A stretch of 6,855 bases of DNA from NCBI GenBank assembly GCA_007124075.1, contig SLFV01000443.1:1-6855 (forward strand), read 5' to 3'. A program made the position numbers and the translations under genes. Below are positions 1-5,161 of the stretch, in pieces. Numbering within the stretch: the stretch's first letter is position 1; each line of letters starts with the position of its first letter. Under the pieces are notes generated by a model. That model was not told the DNA's origin, ran no database searches, and was given only the letters and a program-made list of their open reading frames with translations. This DNA is from Roseimaritima sp. Its GTDB lineage: Bacteria; Planctomycetota; Planctomycetia; Pirellulales; Pirellulaceae.

Positions 1-696
1 CTTAGCCACCCGCTGCAACAGAACCTGTGTCCGAAGTCCAGAGGCCAACAACAGTCGGCAGGAAGCTCCCTGCCGACGCAAAGTGGTTTCCAGCGAGACC
101 GACTGTTCCGAAAACCAATCCATTGCGGCGGCCGCAGAGGTGGTAATGAGCTCCGCTTCCAACAAACCATTGGCCGGAATCCCCCAACTTAAGGCAAGCC
201 CAAGTTCAGCGCCCAACAGCAATTTCGCCAGCGAAGCGTCAGCCGCCTGGACAGCCGCTTGCATGGTCAGTTGCTGTAACCGCTCTAGCATACGCCACCA
301 AACCAACGAATCCAACGATTCGGTCAGGTACGGCAACGCATACGCCCATGCCAAAGCCTCCAACTGATCTTCAACGTCCAAACCCGGTGTTTCAATACGT
401 TCCAGCCAAACATCCGCCGCCCCTCGCAACTCGTCAACCGCATGACACGAACGGCTTTCCTTTTCGGCGATCCGGTACAGCGTCGTGAACAATTGCGGCA
501 CGGGGCCTCCGCAAGCAACGGCAGTACCCCAGCTCAAAATTTCCGCAGGCCGATTCCATTGGGGCCACAGCTTTACCAACGACCTGCGTCTGGAATGTTT
601 GGCGATTTGTGCCAAGGCTTGCTCCCACTGGGCCTGTTCAAGAGGCAAGGGAGTCATTTCGGCGGAGGGCTCGGGAATCGCTTCGAGATTGGTCAT
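1..696 (-). CDS. Hypothetical protein, N-terminal 232 residues (runs off left edge)
   Basis: The minus strand is open without a stop from an ATG at 696-694 to the window edge, giving 232 codons of an incomplete protein. The product begins MTNLEAIPEPSAEM. It is rich in Leu, Ala, Glu and Trp (for example LVKLWPQW, LEALAWAYALPYL, LVWWRMLERL) and looks like a cytoplasmic, all-helical protein. No signal peptide is visible, although a mildly hydrophobic stretch lies around residues 160-175 (LAKLLLGAELGLALSWG). I do not recognise the family. The start is the first ATG after the leader. The upstream AAAGATCAAC is only a weak ribosome binding site, which is common in planctomycetes. It is transcribed divergently from the pseudopilin gene. 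A catalytic or binding domain may follow outside the window, so no function is proposed. Confidence 0.75.
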   Translation of the reverse strand, partial: MTNLEAIPEPSAEMTPLPLEQAQWEQALAQIAKHSRRRSLVKLWPQWNRPAEILSWGTAVACGGPVPQLFTTLYRIAEKESRSCHAVDELRGAADVWLERIETPGLDVEDQLEALAWAYALPYLTESLDSLVWWRMLERLQQLTMQAAVQAADASLAKLLLGAELGLALSWGIPANGLLEAELITTSAAAAMDWFSEQSVSLETTLRRQGASCRLLLASGLRTQVLLQRVAK

Positions 697-1236
697 GTTG
701 ATCTTTGTCTAAAAATGCAGTGCAAAGACCTCTCGCAGCCCAGCGACGCCAACGGTCTGCTGGTCGGATGGCGGCGAGGCGACTTTTGCAGCCAGGTTAC
801 CCAGGCCCGCAGCGTAAAGCAACCAGCGACTGCAACAACCTACTGGCTTGGATCAGCGCGTGATGAAACGGATTATCGTCCTCAAGCTAAACCATCACCA
901 CATTGCGTGCGTTGCCGTCTGTGCTGCAGAGGCTTTGCCGTCGGTCAGCCGTTCAATCGCTCTCATTCTTCTTTTCTCGGCTCCAAGCAGCTAAAAGAGC
1001 TGGCACCCGGCCCAGGTGAGGAAATTCAAAACAAGCCTATCGTTGACGAGGCATCGTAAAGAAAAATAAATCGCTTGCCAGGCAGAAAATGATTCTTACA
1101 ATCCTAAACCAACATCTGTTCAGTCCCAGGACAGTATGTTAATCCGGAACATTGCCGGCAGGATCGGATCATTTTTCATTTGCATCCCGCTGGTTTAATC
1201 GACGTACTCTCTAATTCTTGTCAGGACGTGAACAGG
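697..1236. other. Divergent intergenic region without a supported gene
   Basis: These 540 bases separate the minus-strand gene from the pseudopilin gene. A plus-strand open frame covers part of it but is antisense to the left gene over its first 255 bases and has unnatural composition, so I leave it out. On the minus strand only a roughly 23-codon frame (MRAIERLTDG...) is seen near 970, with no support. A 6-bp inverted repeat, TCTTTG at 702-707 and CAAAGA at 723-728, lies in the leader of the minus-strand gene. The right third is AT-richer and carries the promoter candidate at 1075-1102. Confidence 0.6.
1075..1102 (+). promoter_or_regulatory. Sigma70-type promoter candidate for the pseudopilin gene
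   Basis: TTGCCA (1075-1080) and TACAAT (1097-1102) are separated by 16 bases and each differs from the housekeeping consensus at one position. They lie in a local AT-rich stretch. The predicted start would be near 1109, leaving a leader of about 125 bases before the ATG at 1237. No operator is evident. Confidence 0.5.
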
Positions 1237-2280
1237 ATGAATAGCCATTGCTTGCCAAGCCGTCGACGTTTTACCACCGGTTTTACATTAGTGGAATTAT
1301 TGGTAGTGATCGCCATCATTGGTGTTTTGGTCGGCCTGCTGCTGCCCGCCGTCCAAGCGGCTCGGGAGGCGGCCCGGCGGATGAGCTGTGGTAACAACAT
1401 CAAGCAATTGGGACTAGCGGCACACAACTTCGAGAATACGCATGGCAAGTTACCCGAGGGCTTCGGGCAAGACAGGAAACCGACACCGCCAAATAATAGC
1501 CGGCGGTTTCAAGGACACTCGGTCTTCTATCATCTGTTGAACTACATCGAACAAACCAGTCTGTACGACACGATGAATGACGACCTTCCACTTTTGAATG
1601 TTGCCACCCTACCGACCGATGGTCTGGCCGCAACCGTGGTACCGACTTTGTTGTGCCCCTCGGATTTATTGCCCAACGAAGCGTTACCCTTTCCTGAAAC
1701 CGGGACGGTTAGCGCATACTACGGTGGCACCAGCTACCGAGCCAACGGCGGAACTAGGCCAGTATTTGCAACGTCGGCGACTAATGACGGCGTGTTCATG
1801 GCCGTCGGCCCAGCGGCACGCAAAGCCTCATCGGCTCCGATGGGAATCGAAGTTCGTTTTCGCGACATCACGGACGGGTTGAGCAACACGGTGGCGTTTG
1901 GGGAATTTTTCCATCACGATCGGAATTTCGATACTTTCACCGCTGCAGGATGGACCAGCGGCAGCACAATCCTCGGTTGGTCGCGTTGGTACCCCGCCGG
2001 TGGAGATGCCGGTTTGTCGAACATCATGGGTGGTGCGTTCGCGCCCATCAATTACCAAGTGCCGTGGGCCCATGGCCAATCCGGTGCCCCTGGGTCACGA
2101 AATGCGTGGTGGATTACCCAGGATCGCCGCTTAAGCTCCTACGGCAGTGGACATCCGGGCGGAGCAAATTTCGCGTTGTGCGATGGTTCAGTCCGTTTCA
2201 TGACGGAAACCATGGATCAACTAGTCCTGGGCTATTACTGCAAACGTGACGATGGAATGGTAATCAATGGTTCGAACTAA
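1237..2280 (+). CDS. DUF1559 prepilin-like protein with H-X9-DG C-terminus
   Basis: This 347-residue protein belongs to the large planctomycete DUF1559 family. It has a short basic leader (SRRR, residues 8-11) and a type IV prepilin cleavage/methylation site. Cleavage is expected between G15 and F16, followed by FTLVELLVVIAIIGVL with the conserved Glu at mature position 5 (E20). A hydrophobic helix runs to about residue 40 and continues into the typical AVQAAREAARRMSC segment. Near the end, H306, nine residues, then D316-G317 form the H-X9-DG motif that defines the family's C-terminus. The protein is expected to be exported and held at the inner membrane or assembled into a pseudopilus-like structure. 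The family's actual role is unknown. I chose ATG 1237 because AGGA sits 10 bases upstream and the leader then has normal length; a TTG at 1180 would add 19 unlikely residues. It overlaps the next gene by 14 bases. Confidence 0.93.
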   Translation: MNSHCLPSRRRFTTGFTLVELLVVIAIIGVLVGLLLPAVQAAREAARRMSCGNNIKQLGLAAHNFENTHGKLPEGFGQDRKPTPPNNSRRFQGHSVFYHLLNYIEQTSLYDTMNDDLPLLNVATLPTDGLAATVVPTLLCPSDLLPNEALPFPETGTVSAYYGGTSYRANGGTRPVFATSATNDGVFMAVGPAARKASSAPMGIEVRFRDITDGLSNTVAFGEFFHHDRNFDTFTAAGWTSGSTILGWSRWYPAGGDAGLSNIMGGAFAPINYQVPWAHGQSGAPGSRNAWWITQDRRLSSYGSGHPGGANFALCDGSVRFMTETMDQLVLGYYCKRDDGMVINGSN

Positions 2281-2749
2281 CCATGCTCGGCTACGCCCAA
2301 CACACTTCTGGCAATCGCCGCTGTTTTGCTTGTGGGGTGCCATTGGGTCCTTGTGGTGCTGCGGCTGCGAACAGTCGATTACCTTGATTCCTGCCAGCGG
2401 TTTGGTCCGAATTGATGGCCAGGAGGTTCAGGGCATCGGGGTGCAGTTCTTACCCGATAGCGTGGAAGGGGACACTTCAGGTCCAAGCTCCTACGGTTCA
2501 ACTGACTCCAATGGGCGTTTCACGTTGCAAACATCGGATGGCAAACCTGGCGCGGTTGCGGGGCAACACGTTGTCATGCTGGTCGATGAGGAGGAAGAAC
2601 GACCGGCGCAGGGCGCCCCCCCCGGAAAGCCTTCCCGCGTGCCAATGATGTATGCAACGGTCTCCAGTCCGCTGAAGGTTAAAATTACGGAAGGTGAGGA
2701 AATCGTGATTGAAATTCAGCGGCAACGCCACTCTGGCGATCCCCAGTAA
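2267..2749 (+). CDS. Small lipoprotein with carboxypeptidase-regulatory-like fold
   Basis: This 160-residue protein starts inside the end of the pseudopilin gene (14-base overlap), so the two are probably co-transcribed and coupled. Residues 1-33 form an export signal (basic start, then hydrophobic FCLWGAIGSLW) ending at CCGC. C34 is the most likely lipidated cysteine, although -3 is not the usual Leu, so the lipobox is imperfect. The rest follows the pattern of small planctomycete beta-sandwich lipoproteins: SGLVRIDGQEVQGIGVQFLPD (44-64), TDSNGRFTLQT (79-89), AVAGQHVVMLVD (96-107) and a final PLKVKITEGEEIVIEI (135-150). This resembles the carboxypeptidase-regulatory/transthyretin-like fold. 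Such proteins often accompany DUF1559 genes, and no enzyme activity is expected. A run of eight C at 2616-2623 within the gene could cause slippage or a sequencing error. The family call is by pattern memory, not a search. Confidence 0.85.
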   Translation: MVRTNHARLRPTHFWQSPLFCLWGAIGSLWCCGCEQSITLIPASGLVRIDGQEVQGIGVQFLPDSVEGDTSGPSSYGSTDSNGRFTLQTSDGKPGAVAGQHVVMLVDEEEERPAQGAPPGKPSRVPMMYATVSSPLKVKITEGEEIVIEIQRQRHSGDPQ

Positions 2750-2753
2750 CGTA

Positions 2754-2784
2754 CAGGAACCGTCCTGGATTTCGGGAGTCCCGG
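2754..2784 (+). terminator. Two small stem-loops just after the lipoprotein gene
   Basis: CAGGA (2754-2758) pairs with TCCTG (2763-2767) around ACCG, and CGGG (2774-2777) pairs with CCCG (2781-2784) around AGT. They begin five bases after the stop at 2749. There is no T-run, so if they act in termination it is not as a canonical intrinsic terminator. They may instead protect the mRNA 3' end. Confidence 0.25.
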
Positions 2785-2933
2785 ATGGCCCGTCCGCATT
2801 ACGCCCGGCAGCGATGATGCGGAGTAAAACACCAAACTGGTTTTGTTTGGGTTAGAATGAAACATGGACCCTGTCGCAGTTGCCCACCGGCGATCCATTC
2901 GGCCAGAAGTTTCGAGCCCAGACCTAAACAAGC

Positions 2934-3887
2934 ATGCCAATAACCATGGTAAGAACCCATATTTTTCTCCTGTTGTTTGCCGTCGTCACCTCTCAGGGAC
3001 CGACCGATCGATCGATTGCCCAGGAATCTACTGTTGTGCCGACTGGGACAACACCGCTGCCCAACACGGCGGCCAACGTGAGCGCGCAAACGGCACTTCC
3101 CCAGCCACCCCAAGGGATTGTTCCGGCCTCAGACGCGCCACTGGATGAACCATGGGTTGATCCAGCGAAAAAGATCGTTCAGGTCTTCAACGACCCGCCC
3201 GCCGGTACGCGAATTTCAAAGACAGGCCGCGTCTGGGTCGATCGCAAAAGCAGGCAAGTGATCGTCGATGGCTATGTTGCTCTCCGAGAGGGGATGCTGG
3301 AGATGTTTGCTTGTCCCGCGGGAACCAAGGAGCACGAATCCGTCGTCGCAACCTTGGCCCGCAGCCAGGAAGTCCATGCCGCTTTACTGGCCGTTGGTGC
3401 TCAGTCCGGAACACCGGTGCAATGGTCGCCACGCTATGTCCCTGCGACCGGGCAGGGGATCCGTATTTGGGTCATGTGGTTCGACGAACAGGGAAACCAA
3501 CATCACGCCGATGCGCGAACCTGGGTCGTCCAAACGGGAACCAAGAAAACATTACAGATCGACTGGGTTTTTGCAGGCAGTAATTTTTGGACCGATCCTA
3601 GCGACGGAACGAGATTCTACGAAGCGGACTCGGGGGACATGATCTGCGTTTCCAATTTCGCCAGCGCGATGCTGGACCTGCCGGTAGAGAGCACACAACA
3701 AGCCGATAGCCTGCTGTTTAGCGCCAACACCGAAAAGATTCCGCCGAAGCAAACCTTTGTTCGGCTGCTGCTGCTCCCCATTCCCCAATTAGCCGATCAA
3801 CCGGAACCGCTTGGACCCAATGTTGCTGATCCTAATAAACCTCCCGCCACTAAATGGTTGACGCTGCGAGAACCCGTAGGTTCCTAA
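2934..3887 (+). CDS. Secreted YdjY domain-containing protein
   Basis: This 317-residue protein has an N-terminal signal sequence (hydrophobic core HIFLLLFAVV, residues 9-18; cleavage probably between residues 20 and 30). A Pro/Ala/Thr-rich linker runs to about 75. The conserved domain spans roughly 97-283 and carries the hallmarks of the planctomycete YdjY-type domain: VWVDRKSRQVIVDGY (100-114), EMFACPAGTKEHES (123-136), VHAALLAVGA (147-156), WVFAGSNFW (211-219) and DSGDMICVSNFASAM (232-246). Its biochemical role is unknown; it is expected in the periplasm or at the cell surface. The start is not marked by a Shine-Dalgarno; an in-frame ATG at 2946 is an equally acceptable start and leaves the signal peptide intact. 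A TAGAAT at 2853-2858 could be its -10 element but no good -35 is paired with it. A short Pro-rich tail closes the protein. It is followed by the tRNA promoter region. Confidence 0.85.
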   Translation: MPITMVRTHIFLLLFAVVTSQGPTDRSIAQESTVVPTGTTPLPNTAANVSAQTALPQPPQGIVPASDAPLDEPWVDPAKKIVQVFNDPPAGTRISKTGRVWVDRKSRQVIVDGYVALREGMLEMFACPAGTKEHESVVATLARSQEVHAALLAVGAQSGTPVQWSPRYVPATGQGIRIWVMWFDEQGNQHHADARTWVVQTGTKKTLQIDWVFAGSNFWTDPSDGTRFYEADSGDMICVSNFASAMLDLPVESTQQADSLLFSANTEKIPPKQTFVRLLLLPIPQLADQPEPLGPNVADPNKPPATKWLTLREPVGS

Positions 3888-3941
3888 GGGACCCGTTCGT
3901 TCAGATACCGCTGGTGTTTTTGAACGCAAAAGCCGCGCTGC

Positions 3942-3972
3942 GACAGACAGGTTTACTTCGCACTGTCTTGTC
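3942..3972 (+). repeat. Imperfect hairpin between YdjY gene and tRNA promoter
   Basis: GACA+GACAG (3942-3950) pairs with CTGTC+TGTC (3963-3972) with one bulged T at 3968, giving nine base pairs around a 12-base loop. It could terminate or stabilise the upstream mRNA. It has no T-run and overlaps the -35 of the tRNA promoter, so its role is uncertain. Confidence 0.35.
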
Positions 3973-3995
3973 AGCGGTTCGCCGATCGATAGAAT
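3968..3995 (+). promoter_or_regulatory. Sigma70-type promoter for the interrupted tRNA gene
   Basis: TTGTCA (3968-3973) and TAGAAT (3990-3995) are spaced by 16 bases and close to consensus at both hexamers. Transcription would start near 4002, about 30 bases before the mature tRNA 5' end at 4034, which leaves a short leader for RNase P to remove. Confidence 0.55.
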
Positions 3996-4067
3996 CTGGG
4001 TACATTGTCCGGGAGCGCCTCGGCGTTCAACACGGGCCCGTAGCTCAGTCGGTTAGAGCAGGGGACT

Positions 4068-4315
4068 TAATCGCAGCGAACCTAAACGAAGCGTGGCTTC
4101 GCACGGTTTGCTGCAAATGGGTTGCCTTGACTTCCAGCAATGAGGGTCGAGGTAGAATTCGTCAAATTCGGGGAAAGCTAAGTCTTTTCAGATATGCCAA
4201 TCCCGAGCCAAGCCTCCGACGGAGGAAGGTGTAGAGACTGTACGGCGAACTCGTAAAGAGAAGAGACAGTCCAGACCACGAACCCGAAAGGGGCGGCGAA
4301 AGCCGTGGTGGCAAG
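4068..4315 (+). ncRNA. Group I self-splicing intron (IC3-like) in the tRNA anticodon loop
   Basis: This 248-nt intron lies between U33 and C34. It starts after U4067 and ends with G4315, as group I chemistry requires. The core strands closely resemble the Azoarcus tRNA-Ile intron. P strand is AAATTCGGGGAAAGCTAAG (4165-4183), Q strand ATGCCAATCCCGAGCCAAGC (4194-4213), R strand GAAGGTGTAGAGACTG (4225-4240) and S strand AGAGACAGTCC (4262-4272). Pairings seen: P3 TTCGTC (4158-4163) with GGCGAA (4244-4249); P4 CGGGG (4169-4173) with TCCCG (4201-4205); P6 CCTCC/GGAGG (4213-4225); P7 ACTGT (4237-4241) with ACAGT (4266-4270); P8 CTC/GAG (4250-4260); P9 ACCACG (4275-4280) with CGTGGT (4304-4309) enclosing two GAAA-capped hairpins. 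P1 has U4067-G4120 at the splice site, with a long extension. There is no room for a homing endonuclease. Confidence 0.92.
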
Positions 4316-4650
4316 CATAATCCCTTGGTCGGGGGTTCGAGTCCCTCCGGGCCTACTTTAATGGTAAAGTCATCACCCGCCAGAGAGAGACAGAAAGCGA
4401 CGAAAGCCAGTATTTCCAGGGCATATCCTGTTCCTGGCCCTTCGGCTTCTGAGGCATTAAGAGACAGAGCGAGACCCTTGAAGTCATCGTCGTGGGCTAG
4501 CTTTTGGGATGACTTTGCACCACTTCCAGGGGATAGCTTTTCTGCTAACCCGAGAGACAACTCCGCGATCGCCTGGCCGAGATCGGAGTGCAACTCTGTC
4601 CAGTAGTGCTCCTGCGCCACCTCTTCGGGATGCCCGCAAAATTTGCGCCG
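4162..4650 (-). pseudogene. Tyrosine recombinase/integrase C-terminal remnant
   Basis: The minus-strand frame opening after the TAG at 4653-4651 reads KFCGHPEEVAQEHYW, then TELHSDLGQAIAEL. This matches the end of tyrosine recombinases: the GH(x)n box, then the HY with the catalytic Tyr (codon 4605-4603), then the D-x-x-x-AI helix. A roughly 60-residue low-conservation tail leads to VGPEGLEPPTKGL, encoded antisense to the tRNA 3' exon. The remainder of the present frame (to the stop at 4164-4162) is intron sequence and not native protein. The N-terminal DNA-binding part and the first catalytic Arg are missing. Upstream, a different frame reads SSRRSRGTLSRIAAQ (about 4690-4645), which may be the preceding segment displaced by a frameshift near 4645. 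The gene is therefore broken and presumably inactive. The family call rests on motif recognition over about 30 residues. Confidence 0.6.
4316..4355. other. Probable attachment site (att) in the tRNA 3' half
   Basis: A recombinase remnant is encoded convergently right next to this tRNA, and its frame reads into the tRNA 3' exon. This arrangement is typical of elements that integrate at tRNA 3' ends and restore the gene with their own copy. No second copy of the tRNA 3' end is visible elsewhere in the window, so the far end of the element is either lost or outside. The exact crossover point cannot be read from one site. Confidence 0.45.
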
Positions 4651-4658
4651 CTATACGA

Positions 4659-4673
4659 GAGAGGGTCCCTCTC
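4659..4673. repeat. Perfect 15-bp palindrome
   Basis: GAGAGGG (4659-4665) and CCCTCTC (4667-4673) are exact inverted copies around T4666. A one-base centre makes it more like a protein-binding site than an RNA hairpin. It sits at the point where the recombinase frame is broken. Confidence 0.6.
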
Positions 4674-4852
4674 GATCGCCGGGAGGAAAAGGACAATCCG
4701 GACCGCCCTCTTGGCACGATGCTCCGTCTTGCTGGAGGCGACAATCAAGATCCACTTACCGTGGCAGGCAGACCCCGTCCGCCGTCGGCTGCTGACAACT
4801 TCGGCGCGCTGCAGCCGGCTTGGCTGCCTTCAGGCCTGCTGAAACCAGAAAT

Positions 4853-4905
4853 GTAAGGCCTACAACTTCCTTGTAAGATTTGCCAGATTCCTTCGTAAGA
4901 TGGCC
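4853..4905 (+). repeat. Three phased GTAAG repeats (about 21-bp period)
   Basis: GTAAG occurs at 4853-4857, 4873-4877 and 4895-4899, at steps of 20 and 22 bases, so all three lie on the same face of the helix. The second and third are part of a longer similarity: TTCCTTGTAAGAT (4867-4879) and TTCCTTCGTAAGAT (4888-4901), each followed by a GCC triplet; the first is followed by GCC as well. The layout resembles iterated protein-binding sites, such as accessory sites of a recombinase or an operator. Confidence 0.55.
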
Positions 4906-5023
4906 TGAAAAACGCTGGTCGTTTTTTGCTTGCATTTTTCTTTCGGTGTCTTTTCTAACACTATCCTGACTGAGCGACACCTAACGTAGCAGAGGACAAC
5001 CGAACCGAACAGCGACACCAGAT

Positions 5024-5051
5024 TTGGCACGCCGCTTGCTAACAATTGTAT
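5024..5051 (+). promoter_or_regulatory. Weak promoter candidate for the ATP-grasp/permease operon
   Basis: TTGGCA (5024-5029) and TTGTAT (5046-5051) are 16 bases apart. The -35 is good, the -10 mediocre. Transcription from here would include the hairpin at 5067-5084 in a leader of about 105 bases. Other starts further upstream in the T-rich stretch are possible. Confidence 0.3.
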
Positions 5052-5066
5052 CCTTGCAGTCGCCAG

Positions 5067-5084
5067 GCCCTCGGAAGCGAGGGC
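5067..5084. repeat. GC-rich hairpin, possible dispersed repeat
   Basis: GCCCTC (5067-5072) and GAGGGC (5079-5084) pair perfectly around GGAAGC, followed by CTAC-TTT-GTAG (5084-5094), a second small inverted repeat. No T-run follows, so it is not a plain terminator. I have the impression that this unit recurs in intergenic DNA of planctomycetes, but only one copy is in this window. Confidence 0.5.
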
Positions 5085-5146
5085 TACTTTGTAGGGAGCG
5101 GTTGCCGCGTTCATGATGAATGCGATCGAAACTAAACAAGAATTTC

Positions 5147-5153
5147 AGGAGGA
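5147..5153 (+). promoter_or_regulatory. Strong ribosome binding site deciding the ATP-grasp start
   Basis: AGGAGGA lies 8 bases before the ATG at 5162. An earlier in-frame ATG at 5120 would place this sequence inside the coding region and has no comparable site, so 5162 is the start. It is the only near-perfect Shine-Dalgarno of the window. Confidence 0.85.
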
Positions 5154-5161
5154 AATTTATC

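Larger units (their letters stand above)
4034..4355 (+). tRNA. tRNA-Ile(CAU), interrupted by a group I intron
   Basis: Exons are 4034-4067 and 4316-4355 and join to a 74-nt cloverleaf. The parts are: acceptor GGGCCCG (4034-4040) with CGGGCCT (4348-4354); D stem GCTC/GAGC around AGTCGGTTA; A26 at 4060; anticodon stem GGGGA (4061-4065) with TCCCT (4321-4325); loop CT|CATAA; variable TGGTC; T stem GGGGG/CCCTC around TTCGAGT; discriminator A4355. The spliced anticodon is CAU followed by A37. The variable region CTTGGTCG matches that of the Ile(CAU) isoacceptor of E. coli better than elongator Met, so I favour tRNA-Ile(CAU), whose C34 is modified to lysidine by TilS to read AUA. Elongator Met is the alternative. 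The 31-39 A-U pair argues against initiator tRNA. Oddities: a G1-U72 wobble pair and no encoded CCA (CTT follows). Confidence 0.88.
4654..5161. other. Gene-poor stretch: decayed element DNA, then leader of the ATP-grasp gene
   Basis: No frame in this region looks like a real protein in either direction. Up to about 4910 it holds traces of the recombinase frame, a perfect palindrome (4659-4673), two adjacent stem-loops (GCAGCC 4811-4816 with GGCTGC 4822-4827; TTCAG 4829-4833 with CTGAA 4838-4842) and the phased GTAAG repeats. From about 4910 it becomes T-rich and then holds a 9-base direct repeat AGCGACACC (4973-4981 and 5011-5019), a weak promoter candidate and a GC hairpin before the ribosome binding site of the next gene. 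The left part is probably the residue of the integrated element. Where it ends cannot be fixed. Confidence 0.5.

Noticed and set aside
442..1059. Long plus-strand open frame of 205 codons
   Set aside because: Its first 255 bases are antisense to the well-formed minus-strand gene ending at 696, and the rest has Cys/Arg/Gln-rich composition without domain features. No ribosome binding site.
1180..1236. Upstream TTG start for the DUF1559 gene
   Set aside because: It would add 19 residues ahead of the prepilin leader. ATG 1237 has an AGGA at proper distance and gives a normal short leader.
2857..2943. 28-codon frame beginning MKHGPCRSC before the YdjY gene
   Set aside because: No ribosome binding site, no recognisable features, overlaps the YdjY start; chance frame most likely.
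3854..4234. Plus-strand 126-codon frame through the tRNA and intron
   Set aside because: It reads through structured RNA (tRNA exon 1 and intron core), so it is not a protein gene.
4162..4315. C-terminal extension of the recombinase frame into the intron
   Set aside because: This is translation of the antisense of a ribozyme, open by chance. Only the part encoded upstream of 4316 resembles recombinase.
4068..4316. Alternative splicing giving anticodon UAU (cut after U4068 and after C4316)
   Set aside because: The intron would then end in C, whereas group I introns end in G. Cutting after U4067 and G4315 gives CAU, U-G at the splice site and a seven-base loop.
4355..4370. ACTTTA-ATGG-TAAAGT inverted repeat right at the tRNA 3' end
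   Set aside because: Too weak and AT-rich to call a terminator and without a T-run; could be chance.
4484..4856. Several overlapping 80-115-codon frames on both strands
   Set aside because: Mutually overlapping, Arg/Ser-rich, no domain signal; treated as shadows and decayed DNA, except for the possible frameshifted recombinase trace noted separately.
5120..5161. Earlier in-frame ATG for the ATP-grasp gene
   Set aside because: The strong AGGAGGA Shine-Dalgarno would lie inside the coding sequence; ATG 5162 is better placed.
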